A DNA stretch of 64,000 nucleotides from Bifiguratus adelaidae (taxonomy: Eukaryota; Mucoromycota; Endogonomycetes; Endogonales): assembly GCA_002261195.1 (NCBI GenBank), contig MVBO01000006.1, positions 192,458 to 256,457 on the forward strand, written 5' to 3'. The notes under the pieces were generated by a model, which was given only the letters and a program-made list of their open reading frames with translations, had not been told where the DNA came from and did not search any database. Each line of letters starts with the position of its first letter. Position 1 is the stretch's first letter. The translations under genes and the position numbers were made by a program. Shown here in pieces: positions 42,573 through 53,177 of the stretch.

Positions 42573-45257
42573 ATGCGTCGTTTCAAATCTTCGTATGGAC
42601 TTCATACGCAGGCACAGGACAAGTCAGGTAAGGTACCATGTGAGAAGAAAGAGAGGGCCAGTGGTAACGCAAGACATATTATCACAGTACCGGTACACGA
42701 GAAGCATCCTATGCCGGCCAACGTCGACATAACAGATAGTATCGAAAAGCTTACTGTGTCCGCTATACCACCCAAGCCAATGACGGCACATGTGAAAGCT
42801 AGCAATCCCAGTAAGATCTCATTACGCAAATCCACGACTACGCCTAATTTCAACAAAGTCGCCGACAGCCATGCCGCTTATGAAGGTACCTGGCCTACGC
42901 CAATGTCGAAAACAATTTTGCAGAAGGATGTGCACGACACACGCCAAACCACAGTGAAAAGCTTTCTCTACCATTACATTTTTGGCAAAAGAGTTGCCAT
43001 CCACGGAAAAGACACAAAAACGCCAATCACCTCTATTACGACAGCCGCGACGACCATACACCATAATGAGTCCATTTCCGTTCCAGTCATTCCTTCAGTA
43101 TCAGAAACAATATCCGGTAAAGGCAAACCGGCTCATCTCAAGCATAAACCCATAACATCTTCCAAAACCTATGCCAACTTTCTCCTCTTCAGGTCCCATC
43201 CAAAGGATGCATACTCAGCCTCAGATCCCAATTCGTTGCAAAAACCGCTTTCCAAGTCGTCATCGTCATCGCAATTGTCATTGGGCCATCATTCCAACCA
43301 TTCCAAATCCTCTCCATGGAAAGATGGATCCGGGTCAAAGGAATTCAAAGCAGGGAAGGAAGATAGACTGGATCTTTCAAAGTTTCCGGGCCAACAGGGG
43401 AGTATCAGAAAGCAATCTGGAGGCAGCAAGCGAAATTCGGTAGATCAGTCGCCGGAGACCACCGCTCAACCCACCAAGCCTTCCCATCTACCACAACGAA
43501 TGCTCAAGCCTAGCATCACGCAACCCAATTTGCGCGCTATTGCCCGGGAACAGCCACCTGCAATGCCAAAGGTACATGCTTCACCTCATCAAAACCAACC
43601 TCCTCCCTCGGGCAAAGGAACCAAATCTATCTATGGATCTGCGCATACCACCAAATCTCCTCTTAAAAGTTCCAAGCAACCACTGACACTCAAGTCATCC
43701 AGTGCCAGTTTGCCACCACCCATACCAAGCTTCTCACACGCTACCAGCATTTCCCCCAGGCGCAATGTAAATACGCCCAATGGATCCATTACTCGCCTGA
43801 AAGCCAGTACGCAATTGGATCTCTCAGTGATTCCACCAGAGAATCACGTCCCGTTTGTGCACATTGGGCCCATGGATACTCGCCAATTGACTATCGTGTC
43901 TCCAAATGCGGATGACGAGACGGAGATCCATCGCCTTTCGGTGGCCAAATCAAGTTCAACGATTGCCAAGAGCAACAGTACGAGCTCTTTGCTAACTGTG
44001 GATGCCACCTTGTCCAAAGGTAATGTGAATCGCACAGGCCGATGGTGAGTGATAGCTTCCACCGCGATATGAGCTCATCCAGCATCGTAGTGTAACGGAT
44101 GTACTCTATGGTCTAATATGCGAGGCTCACGAAAAGAAGACGTTTGCATCTGACGACGTCCTCATGCACAAGGACCCCAATAGTGTATGTTTAGAAGGCG
44201 AAACTAATATTTGTTATTGACGCTCACGTTGCAGGTTCGCAATTATGACAAGGCGCAAACACAATGGCATGAGATTAATGATCAGCTCATGTACGTCTTT
44301 GAGTGCGGAGAGGTAAAGGTTTAGATGAGACTTGTTAAACAATTGCGTTGACAAATATTTGTGTAGCTCAAAGCGGAATGTGCCGTCATCACATTGGTAA
44401 GTAATAAGCATTTCATCAGGACATTACTCGCATACTCACTTGCCATTCGTGATAGGTATACATTGAACGCATGTTGAAGCAAACAGGCTTCGCATTGTTT
44501 GATGCCAACTGGCGATTAGCCTTGTTGGGTGCATTGTTGCTGGCGGTCAAAGTATGGGATGACTGTGCAGTCTACAATATTGACTTTGTCGTACTCTTTC
44601 CCGAGATTGGCGTCAAGTACATGTACGTGTTTGACGAGCTAATTGCCGCCATGGCTTACACGTCATTCAGGAACAAGCTGGAGCGTTGGTATATTGCCAG
44701 TCTTGACTATGATGTCTCTGTCAAGTCTTCCGTGTTTGCGGCGTGCTATTTTCGTCTTCGAGAAATTGGGTCCAAGGCAAAAGAGCAAGACCCTAACATC
44801 AAGCGAGCGACGACGCGCAGTCAAAAGCTTCTGGAAGACTTGGACAGCAGTGACGAGGAAAGCTTTCAAATCTTGCTGGAAAAGACCAGGAAAGCTGATG
44901 AAGTACAAAAGAAAACGGCGAAGGCTTTCACCATCCGTGAGAGCTGGACCATGAAACCCTTGAGCATACGCGATGCTGATCGACTTGACGTGAGTAACGA
45001 AAACGGAAACACTGACCGAAACAACCACTCATAACTTGTAGGCGCGATCAAGCTCCTACATGTACGCTCAGGCAAACTCTAGTGCAGCCACCCTTGGATC
45101 CGTATCTCTCAATCCCGAAGGAAATGCATGCCAAGGCTGCATCACCTCCACTCCGCAAACCGTTCTCATTGAACGCATAGATACCAACGCTTTGCATAAA
45201 TCCAAGAGCGTGGACTTCTACGAGATTGGATCTCGCACGCCTGTTGTGCTCATGTAA
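42573..45257 (+). CDS. Cyclin-Y-like protein with long disordered N-terminus
   Basis: Six exons (42573-44044, 44091-44184, 44235-44312, 44367-44396, 44456-44989, 45042-45257) encode 807 residues. The first 490 are low-complexity, rich in Ser, Pro, Lys and His. The cyclin box lies at about 495-650: LKAECAVITLVYIERML, ANWRLALLGALLLAVKVWDD and YNIDFVVLFPEI. This order (AECA-x-TLVYLERLL, NW-x-x-x-LGA-x-LLA-x-KVWDD) is the hallmark of cyclin Y and its fungal PCL-like relatives, which activate PCTAIRE/Pho85-type kinases. Residues after the box include acidic DSSDEES and end at HKSKSVDFYEIGSRTP. The very long N-terminus is unlike animal cyclin Y (about 340 residues) and may hold phosphorylation sites. 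One coding exon is only 30 nt. Confidence 0.8.
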
Positions 45258-45516
45258 CTATACTCGCCTATAATGCCTAATCTATGCACTTAGACTAGGT
45301 GAATGTATGCTACACTTCGAAATATAGCAAATGTCGCCAAAAACCACTGACATGACGCGTCAAGCTAGCATTCCACGAAACTAAGCCCATCATACCTATC
45401 CAATGCAATGATCCATGGGCCAATGCCTTCAAACGTGGTCCAAACGATCCCAGGGTTCCATTCGCAAAGGCAACAATGGCCGAGTCCATATTTGGAAACA
45501 CGTCTAGCCAAACGAC

Positions 45517-47243
45517 ATGGCAGACATGGAGGAGGACATGGAGCATGAGGAGTCGGAGACAGGACAGCTCCTACCACAGCATATACCCACAGTATCCAGT
45601 AGACGTTATCTTGTTTTGACCGCATTCTCTCTCCTATCATTTTGCAGCGCGGCCATGTGGATCACCTTCGCACCGTGTCTGTATATCTTTGTCCTCTTCT
45701 TCTTTGACCATGTCTCAACTGCTACCACTAACGCCATCAATTCCATGTCCGCCATCTACATGTTGACGTACCCTTGCTTTGTCTTTCTATCGTTTCGTTA
45801 TTGTAAAGACCCGCCGGATGGCCCGGTAGGGTATGGTCTCAAGCGTGGTATTATCCTGGGTGCTAGTCTCACAGCCATGGGTGGGTTCTTTCGGTTTGTG
45901 GGTGCTCTACCGTCTCAGTTGGGATTTGTTTTGGTGTTTGCAGGGCAGACGCTTGCTGCGATAGGTACGTGAGCTTAATGCAATGCACAGAGATGTGATT
46001 TGATCCAAATGTAGGGCAGATTTTCATTATCGGGCTACCTTCTCGGCTTGCCGTAGCATGGTTTCCGCATGACGAGGTCAATCGGGCAACCGGTGAGTGG
46101 ACGGCGTGTTCCATTGACCAAGCAGACGTTTTATTTGTATATCATATATAGCCGTCGCCGTATCAGCCAACAATCTTGGCATTGCGGCAGGGTTTGTCAT
46201 CACTCCACTCATGATTCACGAGGAAACGGCGGTTGTCGATATTCCACGGGCAATGCTCTATCAGGTATGCCAAATCAGGCAGACGAATTTGTCCATCCTC
46301 ACTCGATTACTTAGTTTCTATTTGCATTTGGCTGTGTCATCCTTGCAATGGTGGGTTTTGCGAGGTATCCACCACAACGTCATTTGTAAGTCTTGTGGGA
46401 TGCTTGAGCAGATTGTTTATGTCAAGACCTAGCCTGGCGCAAGACGACGGTGCAGAATCAGACCAGGTACCTGTATGGAAGGACGTCAACTTTCTCTATC
46501 TGGTATCCGCATTTGGGATAATCAATGGTGTACAGAATGCTATTCCGACCCTATTAGCACAGACTATCTTGCCAGTGTTTGGACACGCGGATGAGGTTAG
46601 GCCAACTGCAACTCTCCAATATATCCGGCGACGATGTTAACCAGATTTTAGGCCACGGTGGGCATGCTGGGCTTCTATATGATGATTGTCGGCATCCCAA
46701 GTTCTCTTTTGACCGGATGGTACCTGGATCGATATCAATTGTATAGCTTCACATGTCGCTCACTGTACGCAGTCACCGTCGCCACGGTCATCATCTTCCA
46801 CCTTGCTCTAGAAGTAGGATCCTTTTGGCTCATGACCGTCTCTAGGTAAGTTGCGCCTAGGCAACGTGTGCGGTGGACTAACGCCTTTTATTATAGCATC
46901 CTCTTTGGCATCTTTTCCTGGGGTAAGGTGTAACATGAATGTGACGTGCACCAATGATACTAACCATGTGCCAGCCATAATGCCCGCCATCTTTCAATAC
47001 GCCGGCGAACTATTCTATCCTCTCAATGAAGTCATATCTGCTGGCTGGTTGCTCGGATCGGGCAATCTTCTGGGTATGCTTTTTGTCTTGATCATGGGGG
47101 CGATGGAATCATCGGCAGGCTATACCATGCGATACGCCAATCTCTTTCTCATCTCTGTGCTTGTGGTGGGGATGTGGCATATGTGGACCGTCAAGGGACA
47201 GCTTAGACGAGCCAGCGCGCTCCAAGGAGGAAGTAATGGATAG
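45517..47243 (+). CDS. FLVCR/SLC49-like MFS transporter
   Basis: Eight exons (45517-45964, 46015-46092, 46152-46264, 46315-46385, 46433-46595, 46652-46845, 46897-46922, 46975-47243) encode 453 residues with 12 predicted helices. Landmarks resemble FLVCR: RRYLVLTAFSLLSFCSAAMWITFAP, NAINSMSAIYMLTYP, GQTLAAIGQIFIIGLPSRLAVAWFP, RATAVAVSANNLGIAAGF and NGVQNAIPTLLAQ. Animal FLVCRs move choline, ethanolamine or haem; the fungal substrate is unknown. The N-terminus is acidic (EEDMEHEESE). Exon 7 is 26 nt and the fifth intron has a GTTAGG donor, weaker than the others. The frame is kept across all eight exons. Confidence 0.83.
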
Positions 47244-47518
47244 AGTGTTCCGTAGAGGCATTTCCCAACTGGGCAAACAATGGTGTCATGGTGAGCGAGC
47301 CGTGTGCTACTCTTGTTTCGCTTGAGCAAGAGAACGTGCGTCTGGATCCACATTGGTGGTTCTCACCTAGACGCGCGCGTGCGCGTATTTGAGTGTGACG
47401 TGCCCAAGTCCTTGCTGAAACAAGGGAGCCCTGCTTTTCACATTGATACATACCTCTTCTCCGTACTCTCTCTCTTTCGTCTTTCACTTGCTTACGCCCT
47501 TGGGTAAGGCATAACGAC

Positions 47519-48232
47519 ATGAGCAAGACGTCGTTGGATCCCATTCAAGAAGCAGTGCAACTGCCAACGTTCGAAGAACAGAATGACGAGTTTCTCACTC
47601 CCAACGTCCTCGATCGCACACCTGCCTCATGGCTCAACAACCAGTACTTTCCAAGCGCCTCCTCCACAGAGTCAGTGCCGCACTTGTCCGACTTTGACAG
47701 TGAAGGCACGTCAAAGGGCCCACGACAGATTCATCAACTACTTTCCCGCAAGATCTCCACCTCTCTTCCCCTCTTGACATCCCCTCCTCTTAAACTCCGA
47801 CGTACTACCGAAGACTCAACGACAGACTTTGGCAAGGACCCATTGATACATACAGGCAACGATATATCGGATGATGTGGCCATCAACGACGTGGATTGGG
47901 TTCGTGACAAGGCCGTCTTGTACGGGCAGGAAAGCGAGTCAGAAGGCGACGATGAAATGACAGATCCCGATGAACTGCCGCGGTTAAGGAGTTTCTTGGC
48001 CTTACCGACCGAGAAACGACGGCCACGGTCCACGTCTCTTCAATCTCGACAACAGCGCACTCTCAAGAAGCGGCCGAGAGCAGTGTCGGATAGTGCTGGG
48101 GAAGGATCGGTCATCCTCGGTTCGACGCTCTTTCGTTCCTTTATTGATCGCTCTCTTGGATGGGCCAGGGCAGCCTCGTCCAATGATGATTACAGCGAAC
48201 CAGAGGGCAGTCGATTGCCCTCCCTAGAGTGA
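47519..48232 (+). CDS. Disordered protein of unknown function
   Basis: An uninterrupted frame encodes 237 residues. I do not recognise a family. The N-terminal third contains FLTPNVLDRTPASWLNNQYFP and is Ser/Thr-rich. The middle is acidic (ESESEGDDEMTDPDELPRLRSFLALP), and the last third is basic (EKRRPRSTSL, LKKRPRA), which could be a nuclear localisation signal, with many S/T-P and R-x-x-S sites. A short amphipathic stretch near the end (ILGSTLFRSFIDRSLGWARA) may be a binding helix. It could be a phosphorylated regulatory protein. Single exon, codon use like its neighbours. It is convergent with ESF1. Confidence 0.6.
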   Translation: MSKTSLDPIQEAVQLPTFEEQNDEFLTPNVLDRTPASWLNNQYFPSASSTESVPHLSDFDSEGTSKGPRQIHQLLSRKISTSLPLLTSPPLKLRRTTEDSTTDFGKDPLIHTGNDISDDVAINDVDWVRDKAVLYGQESESEGDDEMTDPDELPRLRSFLALPTEKRRPRSTSLQSRQQRTLKKRPRAVSDSAGEGSVILGSTLFRSFIDRSLGWARAASSNDDYSEPEGSRLPSLE

Positions 48233-48403
48233 TGGACTCGTTCCCTCTCTACATTTTTATGATGTACATAAGTTTATACGACAAAACGCTCCGCCCAACG
48301 TGGAAAAGCGGCCATGGTTGACAATGTTGCCCTGTACATACAAGAACCGGCAATGATCATGTAGTGTGCATGCAAAAAAGTAGAATACAAATGTTTTGAA
48401 ATG

Positions 48404-50829
48404 CTAGTATTTGGCTTTCTTTCGCTTGCCTTCTCTGTTTGGTTCAGTAGCAAGAGCGGCCTTCCGCTTGACCTAAGGTAGAATGAGTAGGGATTTGAAT
48501 GATTGCATGCGCAAAACATACTGTGTCCACGAGAGCGGAAAGAGACGTGTCCTTCTTGGTTGGATTCGAAGCAGGCTTGACGGTCCATTCGGCAGTGGAT
48601 CCATTGGACGCTTCTTGCTGACGCCTCCTTCTTTCCTTCATCAACTTCTCCATGGCTTTCGTCTTCTTGAAGTGAGGATTGGTTGGGTCAATGGCGAAAT
48701 GATGGGATTCGTGCATGGCAGCGAAACGGGGATCAGCAGTATCAATCGTGAAATCGTCCTCGGCATCGGCTTGAGCAGCCAATTTGGCCTTCTTGCCTTT
48801 ACGCTTCATGAGTTTCTCACGCTTCAAGACCTCCTTATAATCGAAGCCGTCTCCCTTGCCATCAGCATCTTCCATCAAGAGCTCAAGTTCCGCCTTCTTG
48901 CGAGCATCCTCCAGACGTTCCTCTTTGGTCCGGTTCTTCTTTGATTTTGATGCCTTGGGTGCCTTGGGTGCCTTTTCCTTATTTGCCTTCGCCGGTACGT
49001 TGGCCATCTCCTCGGTAAAGAAAGGATCTGAGGCATCAAAGTCGACGTCATCATCCGAGAACAATTGCTCCTTTTCTTGCACCTCATCCTCCTCCTCAAC
49101 TTCCTTCTTACTTGACTTGGCGGCCACTGTGGCTTCCTTCTTCTTTTGTCGTTTCTCCTTTTGCTTTCTCAAATACGCTTCTAGCGTCGTTTCATCGCCC
49201 TTGTTCTAAAAGCAAGCTATTTTAGCACACCTTAATGCCCATACGTTCTTATCAACCTCTTTGCCAGACAACTTGCGATCTACAGCCTCTGCAGCGGCCT
49301 CGCTCAAACCAGGTGCAAAGGTAATCTCCATTTCACCAGCCTCGCCTCCCTCCTCCTCTTCAAGCCCATTCAACAAACTGCGATACTTGTCCTTGGACGA
49401 TTGTATAAAGCTCCCATCGTCGCTTTCATCCGATGAGCTCGCCAAATATGCGGCAAAGTCTAGATCTTTAATGTCTTCTTTTGTGAGTTTGCGACGGGTA
49501 ACCTTGATACGATCCGGATCATCATCGTCCCATGTGAGTTTGACATTGGAGTGTTGCAAGGCCTAAAGAAGACTTAGCATGGCACAGCACAACGAGTAAG
49601 GCAATACATACATCGGTGACAAATGTGGCAGGTTTGTAGCCATCGGCGACACGGTACGCTTCGTCCCGGGGTTCATCGTCAAACGTCATGTCGTCGGGGA
49701 TATAGCGCAAATCAAAGAAATTGGCCGAGGATTCGTACTCCGTGCCGTCGCATGCATTGTAGATGGCACGAGCCGTAGCCACACTATCGCACTCGACAAC
49801 TGCATAGTAATACCGTAGTCGATCTAGTTGATATCGTCTCAAGGCGTCCATATCGAATTCGTTTCCTTCGTCAGCTTGCTCTAGTTGGAGCGTTTTCTCT
49901 GTGACCTCCTCTTCCTCCTCGTCATCGCCATTCTCGACAGCCGAATCTCTGAAAATCTCCTTTGGCGGTCCCTCAGTAGCCTCACGTGCCATACGTTCCT
50001 TGCCGAATTCTGAAGGATAAATCTTGACCGACTTGATGATGGAGCTATCGGGCTTGAATCCATTGAAAACCTTGAAAAGGTCTGCAGACTTGACATGCTC
50101 CCAATCTAGATTGACAACAGCGAATCGTCGTGTCTCTTCACCGCGAGGAATTTGCTATGGTCGTCATGGATTAGCACTGGCATCTAATTGCAAGTGTGTG
50201 CAAATAAGCCTTACCTCTTCTTCCTCTTCTTCGTCATCGTATTTGGTCTCCTCTTCACTGTCACTTTCATCCGAGGAAGACATCACGCCCTCTCCACGCA
50301 TTGGATCATAGGCCTGTCCTTCCTCCTCACTCTCGCTGTCAGTGTCATACGCTCTAGTCACCAATTCCTCATCCTTCAAATTTTCTTCGTCTTCACCGAG
50401 TCGTTTCTCGAGCTCTTCAAGGCTCAAATCCTCATCAGACTCTTCCTCTTCCTCCTTCTCCTCCTCCTCCTCTTCTTCCGAGCTGGATGCTGATTCCTCC
50501 TCTTCCTCGTCCTCAAGCTTGTAATACCTCTTCAACTCATCTTCGTGTGCAGTTGCCTGCAATTTACGCCCATACTTGTCCACTTTGGCTATTACATTAT
50601 ATCCATGAGCAATGCTGTACTCGTTGAGCCCCCATGGTCTCTACTTACGCCCATTTGTGAAGCCCCCCTTCAACATGCCGGAGAATCGGCTATCAAGGGC
50701 AATCTTATTTTCCTTCTTCTTGGCTCTTCGAAATCGCGGGTCTTTGTGAACGTGAGCAAACCTGGGATCAGCCTTTGCGACGCTATTGGCATCGCTGCCC
50801 TTGCGCCTGTCATTTGTCTTGGAAGGCAT
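48404..50829 (-). CDS. ESF1: ESF1-like nucleolar pre-rRNA processing factor
   Basis: ESF1 is needed for early 18S rRNA processing. Six exons (50829-50649, 50588-50215, 50154-49612, 49562-49245, 49205-48522, 48472-48404) encode 722 residues. The N-terminus is ADPRFAHVHKDPRFRR and DSRFSGML, then VDKYGRKL, as in the family. A very acidic stretch follows, next the conserved core RFAVVNLDWEHVKSADLFKVFNGF, RYYYAVVECDSVATARAIYNACDG and YESSANFFDLRYIP. The tail has VKLTWDDDDPDR, DPRFAAMHESHHFAIDPTNPHFKKT and a basic C-terminus. Intron 4 is only 39 nt. The acidic tracts are encoded by CTC/TTC-type simple repeats on the plus strand. Confidence 0.93.
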
Positions 50830-51971
50830 AGTGCAAGAGTGAGAGAAGAAAGTCAAGACGGCCAAGGAAAAAAATTGTTCCTTTTATGGAAAGACTGAAC
50901 TGTGTGCAAAGAACTCTCGAGACTCTCTCTTACAGACATTGCGCGCTTCAATGGCGGCGTATATCATCTTTACCTTGCTCATTGTATAATGAGCAATGCA
51001 TGTATGTCGTTCATTGATATTGTGGGTTGCATGAAAAAGATAGAATGATGAGATTGTTGTATATCAAAGAGAATGGATACATAACTGGAATGAGGAGAGG
51101 TGATTAAATAGGCCGACCGAACTCCCTCACACCAAAAATACTTCGCCCTGGATCCATTGCTATGGTGATCGTGTACATATTGGATGTCCATACGTCGCAG
51201 GTGTCCTCCTATCCGTCGGCAATCCACCAGTTATGATATCGATTTAGAAATAAGGCTGTTTGCTGAATACATTGTTCCTTACTCCATACAAAAGTGGGCT
51301 TGCATGAGACTGAGGAGTTCATCGATGCTCATTCGGGCTAATTTGTTCGCAATAACCGCGGTGTATTCGGATAGAGACTATCGGTCTCGGACCTCCATTT
51401 CGGTGGAAGTCCTGCGAAAGCGTTGTGCAGAGTTGAAACGACTGACTCAGAGCAACAGTCCGAGAAGAGCATGTACCCTGCCACCAAAGATACCGGCGAC
51501 ACTGACTTGAATAAGGATTTCTGAACCGCTCTGTCGAGGTTAACGCAACATAGGCGCGTCTCAGGCAAATTGGCCGAGGTCCGAGTTGCGTATATCCCAA
51601 GGCTTCAATCGCCTTGCTTGATCGCGATAACTCGCTATTGTCGCTCCATCAACGCCAGTGTCGATCAGTGTGTAGCCCTGGACATCCCAATCGAAAAGCG
51701 CTGCAACAAAGCTCACATACTTACCGTGGCCTTATCAGACGTTTGACACCGTTTCCCGGCCTGGTGGTCGACACACGCCAGAGGCAATGCGTTCCCATCT
51801 CATCTAGTAGCCTATGGTCACTATATGTCTGCTCTGCACCCTCCATACGCGCCGTTGTCCACACAAAAAGCATGCGCAGCATATATGCATGATCAAGAAG
51901 AGTGGGCAACCCATTTCAGGTACGCTTTAAATTTGGCGCGCTCTTTTTGCATGCAAAGTCTATGGTCACAT
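50830..51971. other. Spacer between ESF1 and WDR89
   Basis: About 1.1 kb with the ESF1 promoter and the WDR89 3' flank. I see no gene; open frames on either strand lack family patterns. Confidence 0.5.
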
Positions 51972-53148
51972 TTAATAAGGTGCATGGCGTCTACTTTTAC
52001 CCACAGTGGCTGTGGAATGTTCGAGAGGAGGTGGCGTGGAGCTCTGTTGATTGGGTTGCCATAGACATAGTTTACCATCTTCACCTCCAGTGAGCAATGT
52101 ATGGTTGGGTATCTCCCAGTGACAGGCACGGATGACTTCACTATGGGCTTGCTGGATGTTTTGGCACAATTGGAGGCTTTTGAGGTTAACGTGCAATAAA
52201 GAGAGATCACCGCTAGGGCACAAGTCAGTACTGAACGCGACAAAGCGAGCGAGGGCATACCTGTGAGATCCTGTGGTCAAAAAGAGTCGCTGCGTCGATT
52301 CGTCGTAATGGCAATCAATGGCATAGTCGACTTGCAGCAAACCCGGATTGCTGAGCGCGCGGATATCTCCAAAGTCGTGTAATAGATTGCTAGCATCTTC
52401 AGCCTAGTATACCACCATGAGCATCGCTAATGATGGACGATTCGTAACTTACCGCATCAGCAATTGAGAGACTAAATGTTTCGATATGCGTCAGGCAATA
52501 AACGTACTCTGCCGCCGGGCCGAACCATCCAGTCTTGCTCACACTACTTCCAGAATTCACCACACCCGTCATTTCCTCATCTTCATCAAAAACCTTGATA
52601 TCGTACATGCACACCAAACCATCTGTGGATCCCGAAAGGAATTTGCTCGGTGCGTAAGGATGGAATTGCACCTGGGTGATATCGTCCGAATGGCTCTCGC
52701 TGAACTTTCCAATGAGCGAGGAAGGATTGCGAGGATCCCAAAAGAGTAGATTGGAATCATGGTTGTGTAGCTCTGTTCCGGCGCAGAATAAGGTGTCATT
52801 GCAATTAATGTCAAAGGAGAGAACGGGCATGCCGGCGTTCATACCGAATACCGGTGAATAACCCGCGCGTAGATCGTGTCCTACGACAGAGCCATCGTGT
52901 GAGGAGGAGATCAGGATATGGTCGTTCCGTATCCGTATGGAAGATATGGTATCCTTGTGAAATCGCAACGTGTCGAGCATGTTGAGTGTTTGAGGGTGGT
53001 AGAGCTTGATCTCGTGGTTCGACGCTGACACGGCATAGTATTGTGAACTCTTGGCTATATCAAAGATGTATTCACCAGCCAGTGAGAAGTGCGCAACCTT
53101 TCTCGGTGCCAATGGCGGAAAGAGGTTAGCGCTTTGCATGGACAACAC
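51972..53148 (-). CDS. WDR89-like WD40 repeat protein
   Basis: Three exons (53148-52453, 52403-52261, 52212-51972) encode 359 residues forming about six or seven WD40 blades. Typical ends are HDGSVVGHDLRAG, DSNLLFWDPRNP, STDGLVCMYDI and the last blade ACHWEIPNHTLLTGGEDGKLCLW. The size and the blade order match WDR89, a little-studied scaffold; the last blade with TGGEDG-x-x-x-W is characteristic. A loop containing DEDEEMTG interrupts the middle. The Met at 53139 is an alternative start. The ATG is 29 bp from that of the divergent tomosyn gene. The molecular role is unknown. Confidence 0.75.
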
Positions 53149-53177
53149 TTTTCCTTCGTGACCTTTAAAAGGAGCTG

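Noticed and set aside
51319-51600. Minus-strand frame in the ESF1-WDR89 spacer
   Set aside because: Short, no recognisable family, no supporting exons around it.
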